NCBI RefSeq assembly: GCF_013266755.1
Contig: NZ_JABRWJ010000003.1
Coordinates: 186,001 to 250,000, forward strand
DNA: 64,000 nt
Source of the DNA: Pseudaquabacterium terrae
Lineage (GTDB): Bacteria; Pseudomonadota; Gammaproteobacteria; Burkholderiales; Burkholderiaceae_C
Reading direction: 5' to 3'
Shown: positions 25,840-34,740 of the stretch, in pieces
Layout: each line of letters starts with the position of its first letter
Numbering within the stretch: the stretch's first letter is position 1
Notes under the pieces: model-generated
The model's database searches: none
Told to the model about the DNA's origin: nothing
The model's input: the letters and a program-made list of their open reading frames with translations, nothing else
Program-made: the position numbers and the translations under genes

Positions 25840-27048
25840 ATGACCCTCCCGGACACCGCCGCTTCCAGCCGCGCTGCGCGCATTCCGCGCACGGTGTGGG
25901 TGCTGGGTGCCGTGAGCCTGTTCATGGACATGTCGTCCGAGCTGATCCATGCCGTGCTGCCGCTGTACATCACGACCGTGATGGGGCTGTCGGTGCTGGC
26001 CGTCGGCCTGATCGAAGGCTTCGCCGAAGCCACGGCGTCGATGCTGAAGGTGGTGTCGGGCTTCGTGTCCGACCGCTTCGCCCGGCGCAAGCCGCTGGCC
26101 CTGCTGGGCTACGGCCTGGCGGCCCTGACGAAGCCGATGTTTCCGCTGGCCGACACGGCCGTCGGCGTCGTCGCGGCGCGCGTGATCGACCGCGTCGGCA
26201 AGGGCATCCGCGGCGCGCCACGCGATGCCATGGTCGCGGACGTCACGCCGCCGCACCTGCGCGACGCGGCCTACGGCCTGCGCCAGTCGCTCGACACCGT
26301 CGGCGCCTTTGCCGGTCCGCTGCTGGCGATGCTGTTCCTGTGGCTGTGGAACGGCGATCTGCGCCAGGTGCTGTGGATCGCGAGCGTGCCGGCCTTCATC
26401 GCGCTGGCCCTGCTCGCCTTCGGCGTGCAGGAGCCGCCCGCCGCGGCGCCGGTCAAGCGCACGGCGGCGCTGCAGCTGGCCGCGATTTCCCGGCTGCCGC
26501 GCGCCTTCTGGTGGCTGATCGCGCTGACGGCCGTGTTCTCGCTGGCGCGCCTGTCGGAAGCCTTCCTGGTGCTGCGCGCGCAGGAGCTGCAGTTCGGCGT
26601 GGTCTGGATTCCGCTCGTCATGGTGGTCATGAGCGTGGTCTATTCGATGTCCTCGTATCCCGCGGGCCTGCTCGCGGCCCGCTTCGGGCGGTGGACACTG
26701 CTCGGTGCATCGCTGCTGGCGCTGGTCGCCGCCGAGCTGGCGCTGGCGATGTGGCCGGGCGCGGCGGGCCTGTGGTGCGGCGTCGCGCTGTGGGGGCTGC
26801 ACATGGGCTTGTCGCAAGGCGGCCTGTCGGCGGCGGTGGCCGAGTTCGCGCCGGCCGACATCCGCGCCACGGCCTTCGGCCTGTTCCACTTCGTGACCGG
26901 CGTCTTCCAGCTCGCCAGCGGCGCGCTCGGCGGCTGGTTGTGGATGCACTGGGGCAGTTCAGTGGCCTTCCTGGCGGGCGCGTGCTGGGGCGCCGTGGCC
27001 TGCGCGGCGCTGCTGATGCGCGGCGCGGCCTGGCAGCGAAGACGCTGA
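25840..27048 (+). CDS. Major facilitator superfamily transporter
   Basis: A 402-residue membrane protein with about 12 predicted segments. The N-terminal half carries SLFMDMSSELIHAVLPLYITTVMGLS and the cytoplasmic loop FVSDRFARRKPLALLGYGL, the family's D-R-x-x-R/K signature; VIDRVGKGIRGAPRDAMVAD follows. This sequence type is shared with YajR-like or fosmidomycin-resistance-like exporters annotated simply as MFS. Start at 25840. It may be co-transcribed with the serine hydrolase upstream. Substrate cannot be told. Confidence 0.92.
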   Translation: MTLPDTAASSRAARIPRTVWVLGAVSLFMDMSSELIHAVLPLYITTVMGLSVLAVGLIEGFAEATASMLKVVSGFVSDRFARRKPLALLGYGLAALTKPMFPLADTAVGVVAARVIDRVGKGIRGAPRDAMVADVTPPHLRDAAYGLRQSLDTVGAFAGPLLAMLFLWLWNGDLRQVLWIASVPAFIALALLAFGVQEPPAAAPVKRTAALQLAAISRLPRAFWWLIALTAVFSLARLSEAFLVLRAQELQFGVVWIPLVMVVMSVVYSMSSYPAGLLAARFGRWTLLGASLLALVAAELALAMWPGAAGLWCGVALWGLHMGLSQGGLSAAVAEFAPADIRATAFGLFHFVTGVFQLASGALGGWLWMHWGSSVAFLAGACWGAVACAALLMRGAAWQRRR

Positions 27049-27064
27049 GCCGGCGCAGCTTCGG

Positions 27065-29965
27065 CTACAAAGCCTTCAGCAGCGTCTCCAGCGCCTTCAG
27101 CTCGAGCGGCTTGACGAGGTGGTGGTCGAACCCCGCCTCGGCGGTGCGACGGCGATCTTCCTGCTGGCCCCAACCGGTCAGCGCCGTCAGCACGACCTGT
27201 TCCAGCGCCGGCTGTGAACGCAATCGGCGCGCGACTTCATAACCATCCATGCCCGGCATGCCGAGATCCAGGAACACCATGTCGGGCACGAAGGCCGTGG
27301 CCATGGCCAGCGCGGAAGGCCCGTCCTGCGCGATCCGCACCTCATGCCCGTGCATGCGCAGCAGCATCGCCAGGCTCGTCGCGGCGTCGCTGTTGTCGTC
27401 GACGACGAGCAGCCGGTGGCCGGATGCAGCCGCTTCCAGCGCCCGTTCGTCGCTCAGGCCCTCGACCGGCTCGCCGTGCGCTGGCGCCATCAGCGGCAAC
27501 CTGACGATGAATTCACTGCCCTGACCCAGCCCTGCGCTGCGCGCCTCGATGGTTCCCCCATGCAGCCGCACCAGGTTCTGCGACAACGTCAGCCCGATGC
27601 CGAGCCCGCCTTGCGCGCGGGTCGAGGCGTGGTCCACCTGCACGAACAATTCGAAGACGCGCGGCAGCATCTCCGCGGCCATGCCGATGCCGTCATCGCG
27701 CACGCTCAATGCAACCACGCCCTGTTCGCGCACCGCCGACACCCAGATGTGGCCGTGGGACTCCGTGTACTTGGCGGAGTTGGTCAGCAGATTGCCCACC
27801 ACCTGCGCCAGCCGCACCGGGTCGGCATCGACGAGCAGCGATTCGTCCGGTATCGACAGTTCGAGCCGGTGCCTTTGCATGTCGATCAGCGGTTGCACCG
27901 TCTCCACGGCACGCGCGACCACGGCGGCGATCTCCAGCGGCTCCTTGCGCAATTCGATCTTGCCGCGCATCACGCGCGACACATCCAGCAGGTCGTCGAC
28001 GAGCCGCACCAGGTGGTGGACCTGACGCTCGATCATGGCCCGCGATTCCTCGACCGCCGACGCATCGATGCGCGGCAGCTTCAGGATCTCCAGCGAATTG
28101 CGAATCGGGGCCAGCGGATTGCGCAGCTCGTGCGCAAGGATGGCCAGGAACTCGTCCTTGCGGCGGTCGGCATCCAGCAGGGCCTCCTCGAGCCGCTTGC
28201 GCGCGGTGATGTCCACCAACACGCCCGGCATGCGGATCGGCCGGCCCGCGGCGTCGCGCTCGGTGCGGCCGCGGGCGGTCACCCAGCGCGCCGACCCATC
28301 GGGCTGCACGATCCGGTAGTCGGCCTCGTAGGGTTCGCCGCTGTGCACCGCCCGCTCCAGCGCCGCGGTGACGCGGGGCACGTCGTCGGGATGGATGGCA
28401 CCGAGGTACTTGTCCAGCACGCCGCCCTGGCCTTCGGACGGCGGCAGGTTGAAGAGCTGATCGAAGGTGCCGTCGCCGAACAGCAGATTGCCCGGAATAT
28501 CCCAGTTCCAGGTCGCGATCGCACCCGCCTCGAGCGCGGCCTCCAGGCGCGACCGGGCGTCCGCCAGTGCCCGCTCGACACGGGTGCGCTCCGTGATGTC
28601 CCGCGTGAAACAGCGCGTGTGGACGAAGCGGCCGTCGTTCCACAACACGCTCGAATCGATCAGCACGTGCTTGATCGACCCGTCCTTGCAGCGCAGCCGC
28701 GCCGGATATTCGATCAGCCGCTCGCCGGCATTCAATTTGTCGAGGATCGCGCCAATGACATCCGGATCGGCATGGAACTCGGCAATGTGCCGCCCCAGGT
28801 ACTCGGCGCGGGTGTAGCCGAGCATCTGCAACTCGGCGTGGTTGGCCTTCAGGATCTTTCCGTCGGAATCGACCCAGTGCAGCCCGATGGTGGCGTTCTC
28901 GAAGAACTCCGCCAGTTCCTGTTCGCTTCGCCTCAGCTCGTCCTCGGCCGCCTTGCGCTCGATGAACTGGCCGACGTTGCCGCCGGCGGTGCCGACCATC
29001 TCCAGCAGGTCGGCATCGAGCTCACGCACCTGGTGCGTGAAGAACTCGATCACGCCGATCGTTCTGTCGCCGAGGATGACCGGGCAGGCGAACGCGCAGC
29101 GCAATCCATCCTCCGCGGCCGCGGCCAGGCGCATGAAGTTGCCGTCCTGTGACAGGTCCGCGATCCAGGCCGGCGTGCCGCTGGCCCAGACCCGTCCCGG
29201 CAGGCCTTCGCCGCTTCGAAACGACGCTTCGCAACTCGCCGCGACGAACTGCTTCGGCGGCCTGTCCGGCCGATGCCAGTGCGCCCGGCACGCCAGCCGA
29301 TCGCCGTCGTCATCGATGATCCAGAAGAAGCCGGCGTCCCAGGCCAGGTGCTCGCAGACCGCGCGAAGCACCCCGGTGGCCGCCTCTTCGACGGTCACGG
29401 CCTGGTTCAATTCCTGGGTCAGCGCGAGGCGCGCATTGCGGTGCCGCTGCAACTCCTCCTCGGCCTGGCGCCGCTGCACGACGATCGCCATCTGGTTGGC
29501 ACCCACGCCCAGCAGCAGGCGGTCCTGCTCGGTCGGGAAGTCGGGCTTGCGCGAGCCCGCGACCAGCGCGCCGGGATCGGCGCCGACGCCGAAACGCACC
29601 ACGGCGAGCTGCAGCGTGCCGGCGCCGCAGGGATCGGGGATGGTCTTGGGCAACTCGCCGCGCGGCGCGTTCAGCAGCGCTGCCAGCGCTGCCTTGGCGG
29701 TGGTTTCGTAGTCGGTGTCGTGGCGCCGGCCGCAGCGCACGATGTCGACCGCGCCTTTGCCCGTGCGGCCGGCCAAGCGCAGGTACACGACATCGAGCGA
29801 CAAGGTATCGAGCAGCACGCCGCTCAGGCTGCGCGCGATGTCGTCCCGATCCAGTCCGCTCCACACGGCGGGCAGCGTCGACAGCGCGACCAGGTCGCGC
29901 ATCGTGCGCCGAAGGCGCCGGTTCTCTTCGATCGCGTGCCTGACGTCGGGCGCTGACACGCTCAT
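27065..29965 (-). CDS. Hybrid sensor histidine kinase: GAF-GAF-PAS-PAS-HisKA-HATPase-REC
   Basis: A 966-residue soluble kinase without membrane segments. Approximate order: GAF-like 20-170, GAF 185-340, PAS 350-460, PAS/PAC 470-590, HisKA with H612 in FLAILAHELRNPLAPIRN, HATPase with NLLTNSAKYT and GIGLGLTL-type loops, and a receiver at 851-966 with phospho-acceptor D900 in FLDLGMPGMDG. The start at 29965 overlaps the stop of the MEDS gene by 4 bp (ATGA); longer in-frame extensions read through that gene and are rejected. It has no DNA-binding output, so phosphate must pass to a separate partner. The shared operon suggests the MEDS protein feeds it a signal (inference). Confidence 0.94.
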   Translation of the reverse strand: MSVSAPDVRHAIEENRRLRRTMRDLVALSTLPAVWSGLDRDDIARSLSGVLLDTLSLDVVYLRLAGRTGKGAVDIVRCGRRHDTDYETTAKAALAALLNAPRGELPKTIPDPCGAGTLQLAVVRFGVGADPGALVAGSRKPDFPTEQDRLLLGVGANQMAIVVQRRQAEEELQRHRNARLALTQELNQAVTVEEAATGVLRAVCEHLAWDAGFFWIIDDDGDRLACRAHWHRPDRPPKQFVAASCEASFRSGEGLPGRVWASGTPAWIADLSQDGNFMRLAAAAEDGLRCAFACPVILGDRTIGVIEFFTHQVRELDADLLEMVGTAGGNVGQFIERKAAEDELRRSEQELAEFFENATIGLHWVDSDGKILKANHAELQMLGYTRAEYLGRHIAEFHADPDVIGAILDKLNAGERLIEYPARLRCKDGSIKHVLIDSSVLWNDGRFVHTRCFTRDITERTRVERALADARSRLEAALEAGAIATWNWDIPGNLLFGDGTFDQLFNLPPSEGQGGVLDKYLGAIHPDDVPRVTAALERAVHSGEPYEADYRIVQPDGSARWVTARGRTERDAAGRPIRMPGVLVDITARKRLEEALLDADRRKDEFLAILAHELRNPLAPIRNSLEILKLPRIDASAVEESRAMIERQVHHLVRLVDDLLDVSRVMRGKIELRKEPLEIAAVVARAVETVQPLIDMQRHRLELSIPDESLLVDADPVRLAQVVGNLLTNSAKYTESHGHIWVSAVREQGVVALSVRDDGIGMAAEMLPRVFELFVQVDHASTRAQGGLGIGLTLSQNLVRLHGGTIEARSAGLGQGSEFIVRLPLMAPAHGEPVEGLSDERALEAAASGHRLLVVDDNSDAATSLAMLLRMHGHEVRIAQDGPSALAMATAFVPDMVFLDLGMPGMDGYEVARRLRSQPALEQVVLTALTGWGQQEDRRRTAEAGFDHHLVKPLELKALETLLKAL

Positions 29966-30600
29966 TCCAGGGCTTTTTCGGCGGCTCGCTCCTGCAGCTC
30001 CTTGAGCATCTCGTCCGGCGGAACGTAGAACGGGTTCTCCTGCAGGATGCCGCCGACGATGACCATCGGGTGCGTGCGCAGGATGTCGATGACCACGCTG
30101 GCATCGAAGCGCGACAGGTCGTAGGTGCAGACGACCGGATCGTGGTACTCGGGCAGGACGTGGTTCAGCCGCGTTTCGTATTCGACGATGTCGTGCACGC
30201 CGGGCAAGTCTTCCAATGCCCATTCCATGTTGGCCACCAGCCGGGTCAGCTTGCCCGGCGGCTTCTTGGCCGGGTCGAGCGCGTCCTTGATCGTGTCGAT
30301 CATGCGGTACTGATCGAAGTACGCGTCCTTGATGTAGGCCTCTTCCCAACGGCGGACCTCGAGCTGGCCGCGGCGCTGCGCATCGGCGACGTCGATGCCT
30401 TCGTCCTGCAGGCGCCGCAGGTGCTCGGTCCGGTGTTTCGGGTCGACGACGTGGAAGGCGCGATCGCCCTGCTCGAAACCGTCCTTGATGAACGGCATCA
30501 GCACGCGGTATTCCTCTTCCTTGGAATGGAAGAAGGCGCACACGTGGCATGAACGGCTCAGCACCGATCCGCCCAGTCGCACCGGTTGATGTTCAGCCAC
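29962..30600 (-). CDS. MEDS-domain sensory protein
   Basis: A 212-residue cytoplasmic protein consisting almost only of a MEDS (methanogen/methylotroph, DcmR sensory) domain: HVCAFFHSKEEEYRVLMPFIKDGFEQGDRAFHVVDPKHR at the start, VRRWEEAYIKDAYFD in the middle, and VVCTYDLSRFDASVVIDILRTHPMVIVGG near the end. In DcmR the domain is tied to dichloromethane response, and in anti-sigma/kinase systems to unknown ligands. The GTG start at 30600 is preceded by AAGGAGA. It is followed by the hybrid kinase with a 4-bp overlap, so it is the likely input partner. Confidence 0.9.
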   Translation of the reverse strand: MAEHQPVRLGGSVLSRSCHVCAFFHSKEEEYRVLMPFIKDGFEQGDRAFHVVDPKHRTEHLRRLQDEGIDVADAQRRGQLEVRRWEEAYIKDAYFDQYRMIDTIKDALDPAKKPPGKLTRLVANMEWALEDLPGVHDIVEYETRLNHVLPEYHDPVVCTYDLSRFDASVVIDILRTHPMVIVGGILQENPFYVPPDEMLKELQERAAEKALE

Positions 30601-30696
30601 GGCAGTCTCCTTCGTCGACGTCGGTAAGTTTGGGCAGGATCGGCCCCTACCGGCGGGTTCGCTGGCACGAAGGCAACTCGCGTGCCAGATGGCGGC

Positions 30697-31077
30697 TTAC
30701 AGCTGCAGCGTCCAGCGGTGATCGCAGCGCCGGCAGCGCACGTGCAGCACGCTGGAAGCGGCCGTGCCGTCGAGCACTTCCAGCTTGGCGTAGGTGTCGC
30801 AGCCCTTGCAGACCGCCTGGTCCGCGACGTACTCGGCATGGTTGAGCCGGTACAGATAGCGGCGCAGCGCCACCAGCCCGATCGCCGCGCTGGCGGCGCC
30901 GACGCCCAGCAGCTCGAGCTGCTGCAGCAACGGCAATGACGCCTGATACAGCTCGGCCGCCCCCAACAGACCGAGCGTGGCCAACAGCAGCAACACCAGG
31001 TTGGCGTGGCTGCGCAGCAGTTCGCGCTCGTACCACTTCTGAAATCCGAGGCGCGCGATGGCGTGTGCGGTGCTCAT
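30697..31077 (-). CDS. Membrane protein with C-terminal zinc-ribbon-like cysteines
   Basis: A 126-residue protein with two membrane segments (VLLLLATLGLLGAAELYQ and LLGVGAASAAIGLVAL) and a cytoplasmic tail bearing two CxxC pairs, CKGCDTY and CRRCDHRW, about 29 residues apart, as in a zinc ribbon. I chose the ATG at 31077 because GGAGAG precedes it. No known family is certain. It precedes the MEDS/kinase pair on the same strand by 97 bp, possibly as part of the same transcript. Confidence 0.75.
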   Translation of the reverse strand: MSTAHAIARLGFQKWYERELLRSHANLVLLLLATLGLLGAAELYQASLPLLQQLELLGVGAASAAIGLVALRRYLYRLNHAEYVADQAVCKGCDTYAKLEVLDGTAASSVLHVRCRRCDHRWTLQL

Positions 31078-31245
31078 CGGAACTCTCCAGCCGACGGCTG
31101 CCAACGACGTCGGGCCAAGATCATCGCACCACGGCAAGGGTTTGCCCGATCGGGACAAGCGCGAAGCAGCGGCCGTTTGTCAGAACTGCGTAAGGCAGCG
31201 GGAACGAGACTCTGCGCGCACGGAGACACGACAAGAGGGGTGGCG

Positions 31246-31542
31246 ATGCTGACCTTCCTCACGTTCGTTCAGCTGACGCTGTACATCCCGCTGCTGGCGC
31301 TGCTCGGGCAGGGGTTGCTGTTCGTTCTCGCCGGCGCGCGGCGCGACAGCAACTTCTTCTACCAGCTGCTGAAGCTGCTGTCGAAGCCGTTCACGCTGGT
31401 CGTGCGCCGCCTCACGCCCTCGCGGGTGGGCGATCACCAGGTGCCGATCGTCACCTTCTTCCTGCTCGTGATCGTCTACGCGATCGTGACCTTCGAGCGC
31501 ATCAGCCTGTGCCTGCGCATCGGCGTGGAGATGTGCCGGTGA
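31246..31542 (+). CDS. Small membrane protein, 98 aa
   Basis: Two hydrophobic segments (LTFVQLTLYIPLLALLGQGLLFVLAGA and VPIVTFFLLVIVYAIVTFERI) separated by a basic loop, KLLSKPFTLVVRRLTPSRVGDHQ, that resembles the arrangement of YggT-type proteins without clear homology. The ATG follows GAGGGG. A GTG start for the next gene overlaps this stop codon, so translation of the two is probably coupled. Function unknown; a small inner-membrane partner of the TPR protein is possible. Confidence 0.7.
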   Translation: MLTFLTFVQLTLYIPLLALLGQGLLFVLAGARRDSNFFYQLLKLLSKPFTLVVRRLTPSRVGDHQVPIVTFFLLVIVYAIVTFERISLCLRIGVEMCR

Positions 31543-32111
31543 GCCGCATGCCGCTCGCCCACCGCTGGCTGAAGCTGCAGGCGATCGGCCTGCTGGTACT
31601 GGGCCGTTCCGCCGCGGCGGAGCGGGTCTTCGATCGCATGCTGCTGCGCTGGCCGCAGGACGCCTACGCGCTGGCCAGCCGCGCCCATGCGCGCGCGCTG
31701 CGCGGCGCCGTGGACGAGGCCCTGCACGACGCCGCCGCGCTCGTGGCCGCGCATCCCGGCGCCAGTGCCGCCCACTGGTTCAACTACGCGTTCCTGCTCG
31801 AACAGCGCGGCCGGCTTGCGGATGCGGAGGAAGCGTTCCGCCGCGCGGTCGAGCTCGACCCCAAGCTCGACCGGGCCTGGTACGGCCTGGGCGTGACGCT
31901 GATCCGCCTGCGGCGCTACGAAGACGCCGAGGCCGCGCTGGTTCGCAATACCGAACTGCAGCCGATGAGTCCCTACGGCTGGTACCACCTGGCACGGGTC
32001 TACATCGATCGCCACGAGCCCGACGCCGCGCGTCGGGTGATCCGGCATCTCAAGGGTTTCGAGCCCCAGGTCGCCGCGCAGCTGGAGCGCGAAACCGGAC
32101 TCGCATCGTGA
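31539..32111 (+). CDS. Tetratricopeptide-repeat protein
   Basis: A 190-residue protein of about four TPR units; examples are AERVFDRMLLRWPQDAYALASRAHARALRG, NYAFLLEQRGRLADAEEAFRRAVELDPKLDRAWYGLGV and RRYEDAEAALVRNTELQP. TPR arrays hold protein partners together. The GTG at 31539 overlaps the previous stop (GTGA) and has GGAG 8 bases upstream; ATG at 31548 is an alternative. No signal peptide is visible, though the N-terminus is mildly hydrophobic (LKLQAIGLLVLG). Likely partner: the membrane protein directly upstream (inference). Confidence 0.85.
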   Translation: MSRMPLAHRWLKLQAIGLLVLGRSAAAERVFDRMLLRWPQDAYALASRAHARALRGAVDEALHDAAALVAAHPGASAAHWFNYAFLLEQRGRLADAEEAFRRAVELDPKLDRAWYGLGVTLIRLRRYEDAEAALVRNTELQPMSPYGWYHLARVYIDRHEPDAARRVIRHLKGFEPQVAAQLERETGLAS

Positions 32112-32187
32112 TTCCGTCTCGACAAGAACCGCGCCAGGCGGCAAGCACGGATCCGGGCCGATCCCGGTCGAACGATGGAGACAGTCG

Positions 32188-32448
32188 ATGGAACGATTGA
32201 GCGAAAGGCACCACCACTACTGGCGGAAGAACCTGCGGATCACCTCGATCCTGATGGCCATCTGGTTCGTGGTGACATACGTCGTCGGGTTCTATGCGCG
32301 CGAACTCAACTTCACCTTCTTCGGCTGGCCGTTCAGCTTCTGGGTCGCGGCCCAGGGTGCGCTGATCGTCTACGTGCTCATCATCTGGTACTACGCCAAC
32401 TACATGAACCGGCTCGACCAGGAACACGGCGTCGCCGAGGAGGACTGA
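32188..32448 (+). CDS. DUF4212 small subunit of sodium/substrate symporter
   Basis: An 86-residue protein with two transmembrane segments (ITSILMAIWFVVTYVVGFYA and FSFWVAAQGALIVYVLIIWYYANYM) and the HYWRKNLRIT start typical of DUF4212, the putative small subunit found with VC_2705-type sodium:solute symporters. It ends 1 base before the large subunit starts, so a two-component transporter is well supported by the neighbourhood. In relatives the pair accompanies acetate metabolism, but no acetyl-CoA synthetase gene lies next to it here. Confidence 0.93.
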   Translation: MERLSERHHHYWRKNLRITSILMAIWFVVTYVVGFYARELNFTFFGWPFSFWVAAQGALIVYVLIIWYYANYMNRLDQEHGVAEED

Positions 32449-32449
32449 C

Positions 32450-34576
32450 ATGGCCGGCACCTTCGAACACGTGGAAGGCTCCAATGCCACCGCGACCCGC
32501 GCCTTCACCCGCCAGCTGAACAAGGTCTACGGCTGGTACACCGGGGGCTTCATCGCCTTCGTCGTCGTGCTCGCGGTGCTCGAGCAGATGGGCCTGCCCA
32601 AGAACTGGATCGGCTTCATCTTCCTGATCGCCACCGTGGCGCTGTATGCCGGCATCGGCATCATGAGCCGCACCACCGACGCCGCCGAGTACTACGTGGC
32701 CGGACGCCGCGTGCCGGCGGTCTACAACGGCATGGCGACCGGCGCCGACTGGATGAGCGCCGCGTCGTTCATCGGCATGGCCGGCACGCTCTACCTCACC
32801 GGCTATGGCGGCCTGGCCTTCATCATGGGCTGGACCGGCGGCTACTGCCTGGTGGCGCTGTTCCTCGCGCCCTATCTGCGCAAGTTCGGCCAGTTCACGA
32901 TTCCCGACTTCCTCGGCGCGCGCTTCGGCGGCAACCTGCCGCGGATGGTCGGCATCATCGGCGCGATCCTGTGCTCGTTCACCTATGTCGTCGCGCAGAT
33001 CTACGGTGTCGGCCTGATCACGACGCGGCTGTCCGGGCTGGCCTTCGAGATCGGCATCTTCGTCGGCCTGGGCGGCATCCTGGTGTGCTCGTTCCTCGGC
33101 GGCATGCGCGCCGTCACGTGGACCCAGGTGGCGCAATACATCATCCTGATCATCGCGTACCTGGTGCCGGTGATCTGGCTGTCGGTCAAGCAGACCGGCA
33201 TTCCGATCCCGCAGGCGATCTACGGCTACCAGCTCGAGAAGGTCACGGCGGCCGAGCAGCGCCTGAAGGAGGATCCGAAGGAGAAGGAAGTGATGGCCGC
33301 GTTCAAGGGCCTGGCCGACGGCTTCGACGCGAAGTTGAAGGACGTGCCCGCCGCGCTGGCGGCCGATCGTGCCGCTGCGCAGAAGAAGGTCGCCGACCTG
33401 AAGGCCGCCAATGCACCGGCAGCCGAGATCGCCACGGCTGAGAAGGCGCTGGCCGCGGTACCGGCGAACGAGGCCGATGCGCGCAAGGCCTGGACCGCAG
33501 CCAAGGCGGCGAACACGGCGCGCGCCGCACCGCTGGCCGGCATGCCACCGCACGCCCAGCAGTTCGCCGGCGACCCCAATGGCGACGAGAAAGCGAAGAA
33601 GGCGTACGACGAATCGCGGCGCAACTTCCTCGCGCTCACCTTCTGCCTGATGGTGGGCACGGCCGCGCTGCCGCACATCCTGATGCGCTACTACACGACG
33701 CCTTCGGTCAAACAGGCGCGCGAGTCGGTGACCTGGTCGCTGTTCTTCATCTTCCTGCTGTACTTCACGGCGCCGGCGCTCGCGGTGCTGGTGAAGTACG
33801 AGATGTTCAGCCTCGTCGTCGGAACGCCATTCGACAAACTGCCGGAATGGATATCGGCCTGGAACCGCGTCGACCCGGCCCTGCTGTCGGTCGTCGACAT
33901 CAACAAGGATGGCATCCTGCAACTGGGTGAGATCCGGATCGGCGGCGACATCATCGTGCTCGCGACGCCGGCCATCGGCGGGCTGCCCTACGTGATCTCG
34001 GGCATGGTGGCCGCGGGCGGCCTCGCGGCGGCGCTGTCGACGGCCGACGGCCTGCTGCTGACGATCGCCAACGCGCTCAGCCACGACCTGTACTACAAGA
34101 TGATCGATCCGAACGCGCCGACCTCGCGCCGGGTGACGATCTCCAAGGTCCTGCTGCTGGTCGTGGCCCTGGCCGCGGCGGCCGTTGCGGCGCAGAAACC
34201 GGCGGACATCCTGTTCCTGGTCTCGGCGGCGTTCTCGTTCGCGGCTGCCGCGTTCTTCCCGGCGCTGGTGCTCGGCATCTTCTGGAAACGCGCCAACAAG
34301 TGGGGGGCCACGCTGGGCATGATTGCCGGGCTGGGCACGACCTTCTACTACATGGCCACGACCCAGGCGTGGATGCGCGGGGTTTTCGGCGTCACCTCGC
34401 CGATCGCCGACAACATCTGGTGGGGCATCCAGCCGATCTCGGCCGGCCTGTTCGGCGTGCCGGTCGGATTCGCCGTCATCATCATCGTCAGCCTGCTGAC
34501 GAAGGAACCCGACCAGCAGACGCAGGAACTGGTCGAGCACGTCCGGTACCCGGACCTGAAACTCGCCAACGCCTGA
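32450..34576 (+). CDS. Sodium:solute symporter (VC_2705/ActP-like) with large insertion and EF-hand loop
   Basis: A 708-residue SSS-family symporter, longer than usual. The core shows DAAEYYVAGRRVPAVYNGMATGADWMSAASFIGMAGTLYLTGYGGLAF and many membrane helices. Between residues ~264 and ~397 lies a hydrophilic Ala/Lys-rich insertion, largely predicted helical (AEQRLKEDPKEKEVMAAF onward), between helices. Residues 483-494 read D-I-N-K-D-G-I-L-Q-L-G-E, a complete EF-hand loop pattern. It is paired with the DUF4212 gene and probably carries a small organic acid with sodium. A clear terminator follows at 34603. Confidence 0.94.
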   Translation: MAGTFEHVEGSNATATRAFTRQLNKVYGWYTGGFIAFVVVLAVLEQMGLPKNWIGFIFLIATVALYAGIGIMSRTTDAAEYYVAGRRVPAVYNGMATGADWMSAASFIGMAGTLYLTGYGGLAFIMGWTGGYCLVALFLAPYLRKFGQFTIPDFLGARFGGNLPRMVGIIGAILCSFTYVVAQIYGVGLITTRLSGLAFEIGIFVGLGGILVCSFLGGMRAVTWTQVAQYIILIIAYLVPVIWLSVKQTGIPIPQAIYGYQLEKVTAAEQRLKEDPKEKEVMAAFKGLADGFDAKLKDVPAALAADRAAAQKKVADLKAANAPAAEIATAEKALAAVPANEADARKAWTAAKAANTARAAPLAGMPPHAQQFAGDPNGDEKAKKAYDESRRNFLALTFCLMVGTAALPHILMRYYTTPSVKQARESVTWSLFFIFLLYFTAPALAVLVKYEMFSLVVGTPFDKLPEWISAWNRVDPALLSVVDINKDGILQLGEIRIGGDIIVLATPAIGGLPYVISGMVAAGGLAAALSTADGLLLTIANALSHDLYYKMIDPNAPTSRRVTISKVLLLVVALAAAAVAAQKPADILFLVSAAFSFAAAAFFPALVLGIFWKRANKWGATLGMIAGLGTTFYYMATTQAWMRGVFGVTSPIADNIWWGIQPISAGLFGVPVGFAVIIIVSLLTKEPDQQTQELVEHVRYPDLKLANA

Positions 34577-34602
34577 GCCGCGCGCCGCGGCGCACTGGGA
34601 CA

Positions 34603-34640
34603 CGAGCCTCGCCGGCAACGGCGGGGCTCGCTTCATTTTC
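34603..34640 (+). terminator. Rho-independent terminator after the symporter operon
   Basis: CGAGCCTCGCCG-GCAA-CGGCGGGGCTCG forms a 12-bp stem with one G-T pair and a GNRA-type loop, followed by CTTCATTTTC. It starts 26 bases after the symporter stop codon. Confidence 0.85.
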
Positions 34641-34740
34641 GGGCGGGCAAACGCGGGGCAGGCATCGCGCTTGCCATCGCTTCGGCGTGCGTCCCGCCCA
34701 TTCCACAGGCGACGCAAGACCCCATAGCCAGGAGCTGTAC

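Noticed and set aside
27065-30550. A single 1161-residue frame joining MEDS region and kinase
   Set aside because: The MEDS protein is read in another frame with a strong ribosome binding site at 30600; the kinase frame becomes meaningful only from ATG 29965, which overlaps the MEDS stop.
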